64,000 nucleotides of DNA from Amycolatopsis solani (GCF_033441515.1 NZ_JAWQJT010000001.1:1116001-1180000), one strand, 5' to 3'; counted from the stretch's first letter, positions 8,459 to 17,216 are shown. Notes: a model not told the origin generated them from the sequence alone. A program made the numbers and translations.

Positions 8459-9214
8459 TTACGAGGCAGGCGGTTCGAAGCGGCCGTCGACGGCGGTCCA
8501 GCCGCCGTCCACCGCGAGCACGGAGCCGGTGACGAACGACGAAGCGTCCGAGGCGAGGTACACGACCGCGCCGGCGAGCTCGTCCGGACGCGCCCAGCGC
8601 CCCAACGCGCCCTTCGCCGCGTACGCGTCGTACCACTCGGGATTCGCCTTGATCTGCGCGGTCAGCGGTGTTTCGACGACGCCGGGCGCGATCGCGTTGA
8701 CCCGCACGCCGGCCGGGCCGAACTCCGCCGCCGCCGTCCGGAACAGCTGGACGAGACCCGCTTTCGTGGCCGCGTACGGACCTTGGCCGGGCTCGACGGT
8801 CGTGCCGCGGATCGACGAGAAGCCGATGATGCTCCCCCGCCCGCGCGCGACCATGTCGGCGCCGAACACGCGCACGACCTCGAACGCCACGCCGAGGTTC
8901 AGCGCGATGACGCGGTCGAACTCCTCCCGCGTGTAGTCCAGCAAGCGTTTGCGGACGTTCGTCGCGGCGGTCAGCACGACGACGTCGGGCGGGCCGAGGT
9001 CGCTCGCGGCTTTGTCGACGGCGCCGGGCGCGAGCAGGTCCAGCTCGTACGCCTCGCCGACGCCGGCCTCACGCGCGGCTTCGAGGTCGCGGTCCGCGCA
9101 GACCACGTCCGCACCGTGGGCGGCCAGGGCCCGCGCGGCCTCACGGCCGATGCCGCCGGCCCCGAGCACGATCGCCCGGCGGCCGTCCAGGCGGAACAAC
9201 GTCGAGTAGTTCAC
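8459..9214 (-). CDS. Classical short-chain dehydrogenase/reductase
   Basis: A 251-residue classical SDR that would oxidise an alcohol or reduce a ketone with NAD(P). Motifs: the cofactor turn GAGGIG (18-23), the Asp following strand 2 (ADRD, suggesting NAD preference), Ser134, Tyr147 and Lys151 of the active site (YAATK), and the PGVVETP segment after the active site. The GTG start at 9214 overlaps the aldehyde dehydrogenase stop by 4 bp (GTGA). Directly following an aldehyde dehydrogenase, it plausibly supplies the aldehyde that enzyme oxidises. Substrate unknown. Confidence 0.92.
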   Translation of the reverse strand: MNYSTLFRLDGRRAIVLGAGGIGREAARALAAHGADVVCADRDLEAAREAGVGEAYELDLLAPGAVDKAASDLGPPDVVVLTAATNVRKRLLDYTREEFDRVIALNLGVAFEVVRVFGADMVARGRGSIIGFSSIRGTTVEPGQGPYAATKAGLVQLFRTAAAEFGPAGVRVNAIAPGVVETPLTAQIKANPEWYDAYAAKGALGRWARPDELAGAVVYLASDASSFVTGSVLAVDGGWTAVDGRFEPPAS

Positions 9215-10623
9215 GGGCGCAGCACCGCCATCCTGGTCACGGTCAGCTCTTCGACGGCGAACCGCGGCCCTTCGCGGCCGATCCCGGAGTCCTTCACCCC
9301 GCCGTAGGGCATGGTGTCCGAGCGGAAGCCGGGCACCTCGTTGACGACGACCCCGCCGACCTCCAGCTCGTCCAGCGCGCGGAACGCGGTGTTCAGGGAC
9401 CTGCTGTAGACGCTGGCGTGCAGGCCGTAGCGGGACGCGTTCACCGCGGCGAAGGCTTCGTCCACATCGGACACCGTGCGCACGCAGACGACCGGGCCGA
9501 AGATCTCCTCGTTCCAGGCCTCGACGCCGTCGGGCACGTCGAGCAGGACGGCCGGCCGCAGCACCGTGCCGTCGACACCGCCGCCGACCTGGCGGGCACC
9601 GGACCGCTCGATCCACGCGGCGACGCGGTCGGTCGACGCGGGATCGATCAGCGCCGACACCCGCGTCTTCTCGTCGCGAGGATCGCCGACGACGACCTCG
9701 TCGAGCCGGGCCAGCAACCGTTCGGTGAACTCCGAAGCGACCGGCTCGACGACCAAGACCCGCTGCACCGAGATGCACGCCTGGCCCGACGCGTAGAAAC
9801 CCCCGCGCAGCACGGCGTCCACGGCGGCGTCGAGGTCGGCATCGTCCGCGACGACCAGCGCCGCGTTCGAGCCGAGCTCCAGCAACGTCTTCGTCGGGGC
9901 GGCGTCACGCGCGATGCGGTGCCCGACCGCGGCCGAGCCGGTGAACGAGACCGCGCCGATCCGGCGGTCGGTCGTCAGCGCGGCACCCACCGACGCGTCG
10001 CCGGTGACCAACTGGACCATGGCGGGAAGCGGCGCGACCGACCGCACGAGGTGCACCAGCCACAGCGTGGCCAGCGGCGTCTGGGGCGCGGGCTTGACGA
10101 TCACCGGGCAGCCCGCGGCGATCGCGGGCGCGATCTTGTGCGACGCCAGCAGCAGCGGGTAGTTGAAGCCCGCGATGCCGACGACCACGCCGATGGGCTT
10201 GCGTTTCCAGAACCCGACCAGGCCGTCGCCGGACGGCAGGAGGTCCAGCGGCACGGTCTCGCCGTGCAGCCGCGACACCTCTTCGGCCGCGGCTTCCCAG
10301 GTGACGATCGTGCGCGCGACCTCGACGCGGCAGTCGACCAGCGGCTTGCCGGTCTCCAGCACGAGCAGGTTCTCGAACTCTTCGCGTCGCTCCCGCAGCA
10401 GCCCGGCGACGTCGTTGAGCAGCGACCGGCGAACTCGCGAGGGCAGCGAAGCCACTTCGCGGGCCACGGCGACAGCTTCGTCCACGGCCCGGGTCGCCAG
10501 GGCGGGCGTGCCGACCGGCGCGGTGCCGATGACGCTCCCGTCGTAGGGGAAAACGATTTCTTCGACGTCCACAGTGGACACCCAGCCCGCGCCGACCGGC
10601 AGGCCGTCCGGGTGCTCAGCCAT
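9211..10623 (-). CDS. NAD(P)-dependent aldehyde dehydrogenase
   Basis: A 470-residue ALDH superfamily member that oxidises an aldehyde to a carboxylate. It contains the cofactor-site FTGSAAVG, the catalytic general base Glu249 (LLELGSNAA) and nucleophile Cys283 (SGQACISVQR), followed by the usual EEIFGPV and the C-terminal KDSGIGREG. The ATG at 10623 is chosen because GGAGG lies 5 nt upstream; a GTG two codons earlier overlaps that ribosome site. It overlaps the ATPase stop by 8 bp. The KPIGVVVGIAGFNYPLLL segment is typical of the benzaldehyde/vanillin and semialdehyde dehydrogenase branch, but substrate cannot be fixed. Confidence 0.93.
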   Translation of the reverse strand: MAEHPDGLPVGAGWVSTVDVEEIVFPYDGSVIGTAPVGTPALATRAVDEAVAVAREVASLPSRVRRSLLNDVAGLLRERREEFENLLVLETGKPLVDCRVEVARTIVTWEAAAEEVSRLHGETVPLDLLPSGDGLVGFWKRKPIGVVVGIAGFNYPLLLASHKIAPAIAAGCPVIVKPAPQTPLATLWLVHLVRSVAPLPAMVQLVTGDASVGAALTTDRRIGAVSFTGSAAVGHRIARDAAPTKTLLELGSNAALVVADDADLDAAVDAVLRGGFYASGQACISVQRVLVVEPVASEFTERLLARLDEVVVGDPRDEKTRVSALIDPASTDRVAAWIERSGARQVGGGVDGTVLRPAVLLDVPDGVEAWNEEIFGPVVCVRTVSDVDEAFAAVNASRYGLHASVYSRSLNTAFRALDELEVGGVVVNEVPGFRSDTMPYGGVKDSGIGREGPRFAVEELTVTRMAVLRP

Positions 10624-11389
10624 CTTCACCTCCGCTCAGCCGGGCCAGTTCCGCGCGCAGGTTCGGCGCGGCGGCCAGCAACTCCCGCGTGTACTCGTGC
10701 TGCGGCGCGTCGTAAACCTGCGCCACGTCACCGAGTTCGACGATCTCGCCGCGGCGCATCACGGCGACGCGGTCGCAGACGTGCCGGACCACGCCGAGGT
10801 CGTGCGACACGAAGATCAGCGTCAGCGCGAACTGCTCCACCAGCGACGCGAGCAGGTCGAGGATCTGGCCGCGCACGGAGACGTCGAGCGCGCTGACCGG
10901 CTCGTCGGCGATCAGGACGCTGGGGTTGGGCGCCAGCGCGCGGGCGATCGAGATGCGCTGCCGCTGACCGCCGGAGAACTGGTGCGGGTAGCGCTGGGCG
11001 GCGTCGACGGGCAGGCCGACGGCGGCGAGCAGCTCGGCGACGCGGTCGGGCTCGCGGCGGCCCAATGGTTCGGAAATGATGTCGCGCACGCGCATGCGGG
11101 GGTCGAGCGAACCCATCGGGTCCTGGAAGACGATCTGCAGTTCCGACCGCAGGAACCCGAGCCGGCGTTCCGGGAGGTTGTCGATCCGGCGGCCTTGGAA
11201 CGACACCGTGCCCGCGGTCGGCTTGTCGAGCGCGGCCAGCAGCCGGACCAGCGTCGACTTGCCGGAGCCGGATTCGCCGACGATGCCGAACCGCTGGCCG
11301 GCTTCGACGTCGAAGCTGACGCCGCGCAGCGCGTGGACGTCCCGGCGGGCGTAGCGGCGTTCGAGGTCGCGGACTTCGACGATGCTCAT
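10616..11389 (-). CDS. Oligopeptide/dipeptide-type ABC importer ATPase (DppF/OppF-like)
   Basis: A 257-residue nucleotide-binding subunit. Walker A GESGSGKST (38-46), signature FSGGQRQR, Walker B VLIADEP and the H-loop SHDLG are all intact. The late C-terminus YTRELLAA is the marker of oligopeptide-type ATPases. It energises uptake together with the second ATPase immediately upstream (4-bp overlap). It lies between transport and enzyme genes in the operon, coupling import to catabolism. The iron-sulphur cluster cysteines of the long OppD/OppF C-terminus are absent, consistent with the short length. Confidence 0.93.
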   Translation of the reverse strand: MSIVEVRDLERRYARRDVHALRGVSFDVEAGQRFGIVGESGSGKSTLVRLLAALDKPTAGTVSFQGRRIDNLPERRLGFLRSELQIVFQDPMGSLDPRMRVRDIISEPLGRREPDRVAELLAAVGLPVDAAQRYPHQFSGGQRQRISIARALAPNPSVLIADEPVSALDVSVRGQILDLLASLVEQFALTLIFVSHDLGVVRHVCDRVAVMRRGEIVELGDVAQVYDAPQHEYTRELLAAAPNLRAELARLSGGEDG

Positions 11390-12117
11390 CGGCTGGCCTC
11401 CAGGTCCGAAGCGGCCAGGAGCTTGCGCGTGTACTCGTGCTTCGGCGCGGTCAGGACTTCGCGCGTCGAACCGGCTTCGACGATCTCGCCGTCGAGCATC
11501 ACGAGCACGCGCTCGCACACCGACGCCACCACCGCGAGGTCGTGGCTGATGAAGAGGAGCGCACTTTCACGTGAAAGTGCGGTCTTGATGAGGGCGAGGA
11601 TCTGGGCCTGGACGGTGACGTCGAGGGCGGTCGTCGGCTCGTCGCAGATCAGCAGCGACGGCTCGTTGGCCAGCGCCATCGCCAGCACGACCCGCTGCCG
11701 CTGCCCGCCGGAAAGCTGGTGCGGGTACGCCCGCGCGGTGCCCGCCAGGCCCACCGCGGCGAGCAGGTCTTCGGCGCGGTGGCGGCGGCCGTGGATCCGG
11801 CCGGGCTCGGTGACCTGGCGGCCGACGCGCATGGCCGGGTTCAGCGCCGTCATCGGCTCCTGGAACACCATCGCCAGCTCGTCGCCGCGCAGCCGGGACA
11901 GGTCCTTTTCGGACATCCCGAGCAGCTCACGGCCGTTCAGGGCGACGGAACCGGACGCCGGCAGCTCCTCGGGCAGCAGGCCCATGATCGACAACGCCGT
12001 CAACGACTTCCCGGAGCCGGACTCGCCGATCAGCCCGACGCGCTCGCCCGCGCCGATCTCGAAGGAGACGTCGCGGACCAGGGACGAGACGCCGAGACCG
12101 CGTACCGAGAGCGTCAT
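11386..12117 (-). CDS. Oligopeptide/dipeptide-type ABC importer ATPase (DppD/OppD-like)
   Basis: A 243-residue ABC ATPase paired with the DppF-like subunit. Walker A GESGSGKSL, the long Q-loop segment VFQEPMTALNPAMRVG, signature LSGGQRQR, Walker B LLICDEP and the YTRKLLAA tail are visible. Start and stop overlap both neighbours by 4 bp. The gene contains a perfect 20-bp palindrome at 11561-11580 that resembles a ParB site; the codons there read normally (ALSRESA), so it does not disrupt the protein. Confidence 0.93.
   Translation of the reverse strand: MTLSVRGLGVSSLVRDVSFEIGAGERVGLIGESGSGKSLTALSIMGLLPEELPASGSVALNGRELLGMSEKDLSRLRGDELAMVFQEPMTALNPAMRVGRQVTEPGRIHGRRHRAEDLLAAVGLAGTARAYPHQLSGGQRQRVVLAMALANEPSLLICDEPTTALDVTVQAQILALIKTALSRESALLFISHDLAVVASVCERVLVMLDGEIVEAGSTREVLTAPKHEYTRKLLAASDLEASR
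11561..11580. other. parS-like 20-bp perfect palindrome inside the ABC ATPase gene
   Basis: The sequence GCACTTTCACGTGAAAGTGC is perfectly self-complementary. Its central 12 bases, TTTCACGTGAAA, are identical to the core of the canonical chromosomal parS GTTTCACGTGAAAC, differing only at the outermost pair (C/G instead of G/C). In actinomycetes parS sites cluster near oriC and often lie within genes. The gyrA-side origin is about 50 kb to the right. ParB binding is inferred from sequence only. Confidence 0.6.
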
Positions 12118-12920
12118 ACGCGGGCCGCCAATCGGGGGTCCAGGCGGTCGCGCAGGCCGTCGCCGAGGAGGTTGAAGCCGAGCACGGCCACGGCGATCGC
12201 GATGCCCGGCACCAGCGCCAGCCGCGGGTGCACGGTCAGCAGTTCCTGGGACTCCTGCAGCATCCGGCCCCACGACGGCGTCGGCGGCCGCGTGCCGAAG
12301 CCGAGGAACGACAACGCCGCTTCGGCGAGCACCGCGATCGCGAACGACACCGAAGCCTGGACGATCAGCAGGCTGGAGATGTTCGGCAGCACGTGCCGCA
12401 CGGCGATGTTCGGCCGCGACCGGCCGCCCGCCCGCGCGGCGAGCACGAACTCGGTGCTCATCACCTGCAGCGTCCCGGACCGCGCGATCCGCGCGAACGA
12501 CGGGATCGTGGCGATGCCGATCGCGACCATCGCGGTCAGCGTGTCCGCCCCGAACACCGCGCCGAACATGATGGCCAGCAGCAGCGCGGGGAACGCGAGC
12601 ACGAGGTCGTTGACCCGCATGACGAACTCGCCGAGCCACCGCGGGGACATCCCGGCGAGGATGCCCAGCGGCGTGCCGATCACCGCGGCGATGCCGACGG
12701 CGACGACTCCGACGTACAACGTGGTCCGCGCGCCGACCATGATCTGGCTCAGCAGGTCCCGGCCGAACTTGTCGGTGCCGAACCAGTGGGCCGCGCTCGC
12801 GTCGAGCAGCCGGTTCGCCGCGTCGACCTTCACCGGGTCGAACGGCGTCCACACGAACGACAGCAGCGCGGCCAGCACGACCAGGCCGACGAGGACCCCG
12901 CCCAGCACGAGAGTGCGCAT
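12114..12920 (-). CDS. Oligopeptide/dipeptide-type ABC permease (DppC/OppC-like)
   Basis: A 268-residue inner-membrane permease. It has the DppC-type N-terminus with one helix followed by HWFGTDKFGRD, the family hallmark. Further hydrophobic helices follow, and the EAA-type coupling loop AARAGGRSRPNIAVRHVLPN contacts the ATPase. It pairs with the DppB-like permease to form the translocation channel. Both ends overlap neighbouring genes (stop with DppD ATG by 4 bp, start with DppB stop by 1 bp). Full length for the family. Confidence 0.93.
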   Translation of the reverse strand: MRTLVLGGVLVGLVVLAALLSFVWTPFDPVKVDAANRLLDASAAHWFGTDKFGRDLLSQIMVGARTTLYVGVVAVGIAAVIGTPLGILAGMSPRWLGEFVMRVNDLVLAFPALLLAIMFGAVFGADTLTAMVAIGIATIPSFARIARSGTLQVMSTEFVLAARAGGRSRPNIAVRHVLPNISSLLIVQASVSFAIAVLAEAALSFLGFGTRPPTPSWGRMLQESQELLTVHPRLALVPGIAIAVAVLGFNLLGDGLRDRLDPRLAARV

Positions 12921-13864
12921 CACGAACCCCGCAATCGCGGATCGAGCACGGTGTAGAGGACGTCCACGACGAAGTTGACCAGCAGCACGCCGGCCACCAG
13001 CACCAGCACGATCCCCTGCACGGTCAGCAGGTCGCGGGCGGCGACGGCGTCCAGCAGCATCGACCCGAGCCCCGGCAGCACGAACACGCGCTCGACGACG
13101 ACCGCGCCGATCAGCAGCGTCGCGAGTTGCAGGCCGAGCACGGTGACCACCGGCACGGACGCGTTGCGCAAGCCGTGGCGCACCAAGGCCTGTCCCGGCC
13201 GCAGGCCCTTGGACCGCGCGGTGCGCAGGTAGTCCTGGCCGAGCGTGTCCAGCACGGCCGAGCGGACATAGCGCGTGAGCACCGCTCCTTGCACCAAGCC
13301 CAGCGACAACGCGGGAAGCACGAGGCCGCGGACGAACTCGCCCGCGTTCTGATCCGGCGGCGTCCACCCGCCGGACGGCAGCCAGCGCAGCTGCACGGCG
13401 AAGATCTGCACGAGGATGATCCCGGCCAGGAACGCGGGGATCGCGACGCCGATCTGCGACAGCCCCGAAACGCCGGCGCCCGACGCCTTCCGGTGCTTCA
13501 CCGCGGCGAACGTACCGGCGGGGACCGCGATCACCAGCGCCACCAGCATCCCCGCGCCGACCAGCCACAACGTCACGCCGAGGCGGTCGAGCAGCTGCGG
13601 GCCGATCGAGTCGCGCGTGACGTACGAGCGCCCGAAGTCGCCGTGCAGCACGCCGCCGATCCAGTCGAAGTACTGCGTCACCAGCGGCCGGTCGATGCCG
13701 AACTCCGCGCGGGTCTTGGCGAGCAGCTCCGGTGTCGCGTTGACGCCGAGCGCGACCTGCGCCGGATCGCCCGGCAGCACGGCCATGAACAGGAACACCA
13801 CGATCGACGCGACCAGCACGCTGACCACGAAGATCGCCACCCGGCGCAGCACCTTGGCGGTCAT
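12920..13864 (-). CDS. Oligopeptide/dipeptide-type ABC permease (DppB/OppB-like)
   Basis: A 314-residue membrane protein with the DppB layout: an N-terminal helix (VAIFVVSVLVASIVVFLFM), a periplasmic domain beginning LPGDPAQVALG, four to five further helices and the coupling loop YLRTARSKGL. The ATG at 13864 overlaps the binding-protein stop by 4 bp. With DppC it forms the channel of the importer encoded by 10616-15351. Substrate class (peptide, opine, nickel or another small ligand) cannot be set from the permease. Confidence 0.93.
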   Translation of the reverse strand: MTAKVLRRVAIFVVSVLVASIVVFLFMAVLPGDPAQVALGVNATPELLAKTRAEFGIDRPLVTQYFDWIGGVLHGDFGRSYVTRDSIGPQLLDRLGVTLWLVGAGMLVALVIAVPAGTFAAVKHRKASGAGVSGLSQIGVAIPAFLAGIILVQIFAVQLRWLPSGGWTPPDQNAGEFVRGLVLPALSLGLVQGAVLTRYVRSAVLDTLGQDYLRTARSKGLRPGQALVRHGLRNASVPVVTVLGLQLATLLIGAVVVERVFVLPGLGSMLLDAVAARDLLTVQGIVLVLVAGVLLVNFVVDVLYTVLDPRLRGS

Positions 13865-15351
13865 CGCGGCGCCAGCCCGGTGAGGTCGAACGACTCGCTG
13901 ACCTGGTTCCGGACGAACCCGCCGACCTTGGCCTTCGCGACGATCACGTTGGGGAACAGGAACAACCAGTCGGCGGCGGCGTCGGTGTTCAGCTGCCTCG
14001 CCACCTGCTTCATGTCCGCGACCTGCTGCTCCGGCGTCCCGCTGTCGGCGTCGGCGAGCAGCTGCTGGACGCGCTTGCTGTCGTAGCCCCAGTAGTACTT
14101 CGGCTTCCCGAACGTCGTGATGTCGCGGGCTTCGACGTGCTGGATGATCGACAGGTCGTAGTCGTGGTCGGTGAAGACCTGCTTCAGCCACACCGCGGGG
14201 AAGTCGAGCGGCTCGATCGTGGTCCGCACCCCGACGTCGGCGAGCTGCGACTGGACGACCTGCGCGGCCGAGACCGCGTACGGCAGGTTCGGGATCCGCA
14301 GGCGCAGGTTCAGGTTCGTCGCGCCGGCTTCGGTCAGCATCGCCTTGGCCCGCCCGGGATCGAACGGGTGGACGTTCGCAAGGTCTTCGTACCAGGGATC
14401 GGTCGGCGGGACCATGCTGCCGATCAGCGTGCCGCGTCCGGCCCACGCCGTGTCGAGCAACGCCTTCCGGTCGATCGCGTACGTCAGCGCCTGCCGCACG
14501 CGGACGTCGTTCAGCGGCGCCCGCGCGTTGTTCATCGCCAGCGTGACCTCGGAGTTCGTGGTGCCCTGGACGACCTGGAACCGGTCGTCGGCCTGGAACT
14601 GCGGGATCGAATCGGGCGCGGTGATCGCCGAGATGACGTCGATGCCGTTGCTGGACAACGCGTTGTTCAGCGCGGTCGGGTCCTTGATGTACTTGAGGAC
14701 CACGGTCGAGTACGCCGGTTTCCGGCCCCAGTACGCGGGATTCCCCTTCAGCACCACGGAGTCGCCGCGCTTGCGCGCCGCCACGACGTACGGCCCGGTG
14801 CCGACCGGCTTGGTCGCCAGGTCCGCGACGCCGCTCGGGCTGAACATCGCGCCGAGCCGGCTGGTGAGGCTGAACAACCAGCCGTTGGACGGCTTCGAGA
14901 GCACGACCCGCGCGTGGTCCGGCGCCACGACGTCGACGTGGTCGACGACGTCCATCGTGGACTTGATCGAGATCGTCCAGTCGGTCTTCACGCGCAGCAG
15001 CGAGAACTTGACGTCCTCGGCGGTGAACGGCGCGCCGTTGCTGAACTTGACGCCCGGCTGCAGCTGGAAGTCGTAGGTCTTGCGGTCCGGGCTGATCGTC
15101 CACGACTTCGCGAGCAGCGGCACCACGCGACCCTGCGAGTCGAGCTTCACCAGGCCTTCGTAGACGTTGTAGAGCAGTGCCTGCGGGATCGCGGCGCCGT
15201 CCGTGCGCGTGAAGTCGAAGTTCGCCGGCTCCGCCGTGAAGCCGACGGAAAGCGTGTCCGGACCTGCGGAAACGCTGGCGGACGAGCCGGCCGAGCAGCC
15301 GGACGCCACGAGCAGCAGCGCCGCTGCCAGCACGTGAAGTCGGGCTTTCAC
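13861..15351 (-). CDS. ABC transporter substrate-binding lipoprotein, family 5 (DppA/OppA-like)
   Basis: A 496-residue extracytoplasmic solute-binding lipoprotein (SBP_bac_5). A signal peptide ends in the lipobox VASGC, with the lipidated Cys19. FSNGAPFTAEDVKFSLLR is the domain's diagnostic motif, and VGTGPYVV and NDVRVRQALTYAIDRK are further conserved stations. It captures the ligand outside the membrane and delivers it to the DppB/C channel. It is the first gene of the operon; the GTG start at 15351 has GGAGG upstream. The divergent FadR-family gene starts 67 bp away with a palindromic operator in between, so expression is probably repressed until a pathway acid or CoA ester appears. Confidence 0.93.
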   Translation of the reverse strand: MKARLHVLAAALLLVASGCSAGSSASVSAGPDTLSVGFTAEPANFDFTRTDGAAIPQALLYNVYEGLVKLDSQGRVVPLLAKSWTISPDRKTYDFQLQPGVKFSNGAPFTAEDVKFSLLRVKTDWTISIKSTMDVVDHVDVVAPDHARVVLSKPSNGWLFSLTSRLGAMFSPSGVADLATKPVGTGPYVVAARKRGDSVVLKGNPAYWGRKPAYSTVVLKYIKDPTALNNALSSNGIDVISAITAPDSIPQFQADDRFQVVQGTTNSEVTLAMNNARAPLNDVRVRQALTYAIDRKALLDTAWAGRGTLIGSMVPPTDPWYEDLANVHPFDPGRAKAMLTEAGATNLNLRLRIPNLPYAVSAAQVVQSQLADVGVRTTIEPLDFPAVWLKQVFTDHDYDLSIIQHVEARDITTFGKPKYYWGYDSKRVQQLLADADSGTPEQQVADMKQVARQLNTDAAADWLFLFPNVIVAKAKVGGFVRNQVSESFDLTGLAPR

Positions 15352-15370
15352 TCGGCCTCCAGGTCAGTAC

Positions 15371-15385
15371 ACTGGTCTGACCAGT
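15371..15385. promoter_or_regulatory. FadR-type operator, perfect 15-bp palindrome
   Basis: ACTGGTCTGACCAGT is fully palindromic around the central T. It closely matches the FadR-class consensus (TGGTCNGACCA). It sits midway in the 67-bp gap between the divergent binding-protein and FadR-family genes, 19 bp upstream of the operon start codon and 33 bp upstream of the regulator start. A single bound dimer could therefore control both directions. Autoregulation is inference from position. Confidence 0.75.
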
Positions 15386-15418
15386 AGCCTGACACCACGG
15401 GGACGACGAGGTCAAGGG

Positions 15419-16165
15419 ATGCGGTTCGAACCGGTGGCTCCGGTCCGCGCGTACGAGCGGGTCGTCGAGCAGATCGAGCAGGCCGTGATCAGCGGCGAGC
15501 TCAAGCCGGGCGAACGGCTGCCGAGCGAACGCGAGCTGATGACGCAGTTCGGCGTCGGCCGCTCGACGATCCGGGAAGCCCTGCGCGTGCTGCAGGCCGC
15601 GGAGATGATCCGCTCGCGGCCCGGTGACCCGCGCGGACCCGAGGTGCTGGCCGCCTCCCCCGTCGCGTTGCACCGCTCGATGCACCGGCTCGCGCGGGCG
15701 GACCACGTCGGACTCGCCGAACTCCTGCAGTTCCGGATGATCCTCGACGGCTCGGCCCACCTGCTCGCGGCGGAGCTGCGCACGGACGACGACCTGGCCG
15801 GCCTCGACACGGCGCTGGAGTCCATGCGCGAAGGCGTTTCCCGCGGGTACGCGGAGTTCAGCCGCGCGGACGTCGCCTTCCACGAAGTCATCGCGCGGAT
15901 CTCGCGCAACCCCCTGTTGGTCATCAGCGAAGAAGTCGTGCGCGGGGTCGTGCTGGAACTGATCGAGGACAAGCTCGAACACGCCAGCAACCGGACGTCG
16001 CTGATGCGCACCTGGCTCGCGCACCACGCCGAGGTGCTCGACGCGATCCGGGCCGCCGACGGCGCCGGCGCGGCGCACCTGGCGAAACAGGCGTTGTACG
16101 ACAACTACGCCGAATACGTCCCCGCACCGCAACGCCCGCTGCTCGCGCCGTTGCTGCGGCCCTAG
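15419..16165 (+). CDS. FadR/GntR-family transcriptional regulator
   Basis: A 248-residue GntR regulator with an FCD effector domain. The N-terminal winged helix contains GELKPGERLPSERELMTQFG and VGRSTIREALRVLQ (residues about 26-58). The C-terminal helical domain has the FCD metal/effector residues, including ADVAFHEVIARIS and AHHAEVLDAI, whose Asp/His residues usually bind a metal and a carboxylate ligand. It is transcribed divergently from the eight-gene importer/amidase/ALDH operon and is its likely regulator. A FadR-type palindrome lies between them. An acidic pathway product would be a typical inducer. Confidence 0.92.
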   Translation: MRFEPVAPVRAYERVVEQIEQAVISGELKPGERLPSERELMTQFGVGRSTIREALRVLQAAEMIRSRPGDPRGPEVLAASPVALHRSMHRLARADHVGLAELLQFRMILDGSAHLLAAELRTDDDLAGLDTALESMREGVSRGYAEFSRADVAFHEVIARISRNPLLVISEEVVRGVVLELIEDKLEHASNRTSLMRTWLAHHAEVLDAIRAADGAGAAHLAKQALYDNYAEYVPAPQRPLLAPLLRP

Positions 16166-16175
16166 ACTCGGCCGG

Positions 16176-17216
16176 GTGGACGCGGCGAAACGGGACGGTG
16201 TCGGGCTCGCGCTCTCCGGGGGTGGCTACCGGGCGATGCTCTTCCACGCCGGGGCGCTCTGGCGGCTCAACGAACTCGGCTGGCTGCCGAAGCTGACCAC
16301 GGTCTCCAGCGTTTCCGGCGGCTCGATCGCGGCTGGGGTGCTCGCGCACGCGTGGCACAAGCTGTACTTCGGCGAAGACGGCGTCGCGGAGAACTTCGGC
16401 AAGGAAGTCGTGCAGCCGCTGCGGAAACTGGCCCGGACGAACCTCGACGTCCCGGTGACGCTGAAAGCGCTCTTCATGCCGTGGCGCAGTGCGGGCGAAG
16501 AACTCGCGCGCCGCTACGCGAAGCACCTCTTCGGCGACTGCTGCCTCGCGGACCTCGACCCGGCCGGGCCGAACTTCGTGTTCACCGCGACCAGCCTGCA
16601 GGACGGCTCGCTGTGGTGGTTCTTCCGCCAAACCGGCCCGCACGGGCAGATCCCGCTCGCGACCGCGGTCGCCGCGTCCTCGGCTTTCCCGCCGCTGCTT
16701 TCGCCCGTCGTGATCCCGGATCCGCACCGGCCGGACCGCAAGATCGTGCTCAGCGACGCGGGCGTGTACGACAACCTCGGCCTGGACCCGATCGAGAACC
16801 AGCGGGCGACCGTGCTGGTCAGCGACGCCGGCAAGAAGATGAAGCACGAGGAGAAGCCGAACCGCACCTGGCCCCTGCAGATGTTCCGCGTGCTGACGGT
16901 GATGGACAACCAGGTCCGCGAACTGCGCACCGGCTCGCTGCTGAAGTCCTACCAGGACAAGCGGTTCGCCGGCACGTACTGGGCGACCTACAGCGACATC
17001 TCGCACTTCGACCTGCCGGACGCGCTGCCGGCACCGGTGGCGCAGACCCGGGCGCTGGCCGTGACGAAGACGCGGCTCACGAGGACGTCGGAGAAGACGC
17101 AGGACCAGCTGATCAACTGGGGTTACGCGGTCTGCGACGCCGGCATGCGCCGCTGGGTGTGCCCGGACACGAAGCTGAAACCCGAATACCCGTACCCCGG
17201 CTCAGGCGTCGGCTAA
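16176..17216 (+). CDS. Patatin-like phospholipase
   Basis: A 346-residue patatin/RssA-type serine hydrolase. The glycine-rich oxyanion loop is LSGGGYRAMLFHAG (13-26). The nucleophile elbow is the unusual SSVSGGS with Ser47, close to the cPLA2-type SGGS. The catalytic Asp lies in LSDAGVYDN. No signal peptide is visible, so it acts on cytosolic or membrane-surface lipids. GTG start at 16176, 10 bp after the FadR-family gene on the same strand, so it could be co-transcribed with it. Its 3' end overlaps the convergent sortase gene by 15 bp. Lipid substrate unknown. Confidence 0.88.
   Translation: MDAAKRDGVGLALSGGGYRAMLFHAGALWRLNELGWLPKLTTVSSVSGGSIAAGVLAHAWHKLYFGEDGVAENFGKEVVQPLRKLARTNLDVPVTLKALFMPWRSAGEELARRYAKHLFGDCCLADLDPAGPNFVFTATSLQDGSLWWFFRQTGPHGQIPLATAVAASSAFPPLLSPVVIPDPHRPDRKIVLSDAGVYDNLGLDPIENQRATVLVSDAGKKMKHEEKPNRTWPLQMFRVLTVMDNQVRELRTGSLLKSYQDKRFAGTYWATYSDISHFDLPDALPAPVAQTRALAVTKTRLTRTSEKTQDQLINWGYAVCDAGMRRWVCPDTKLKPEYPYPGSGVG

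Noticed and set aside
12390..12395. CACGTG in the DppC gene (and others at 3391, 43146, 43835, 45852, 50908) as parS candidates
   Set aside because: Flanking bases do not match GTTYC/GRAAC; only the sites at 663, 11561 and 61563 do.
15377..15395. CTGACCA/CTGACAC pair resembling the SARP heptamers
   Set aside because: Spacing is 12 bp with only two members, and the first is part of the perfect FadR-type palindrome; not the same array.
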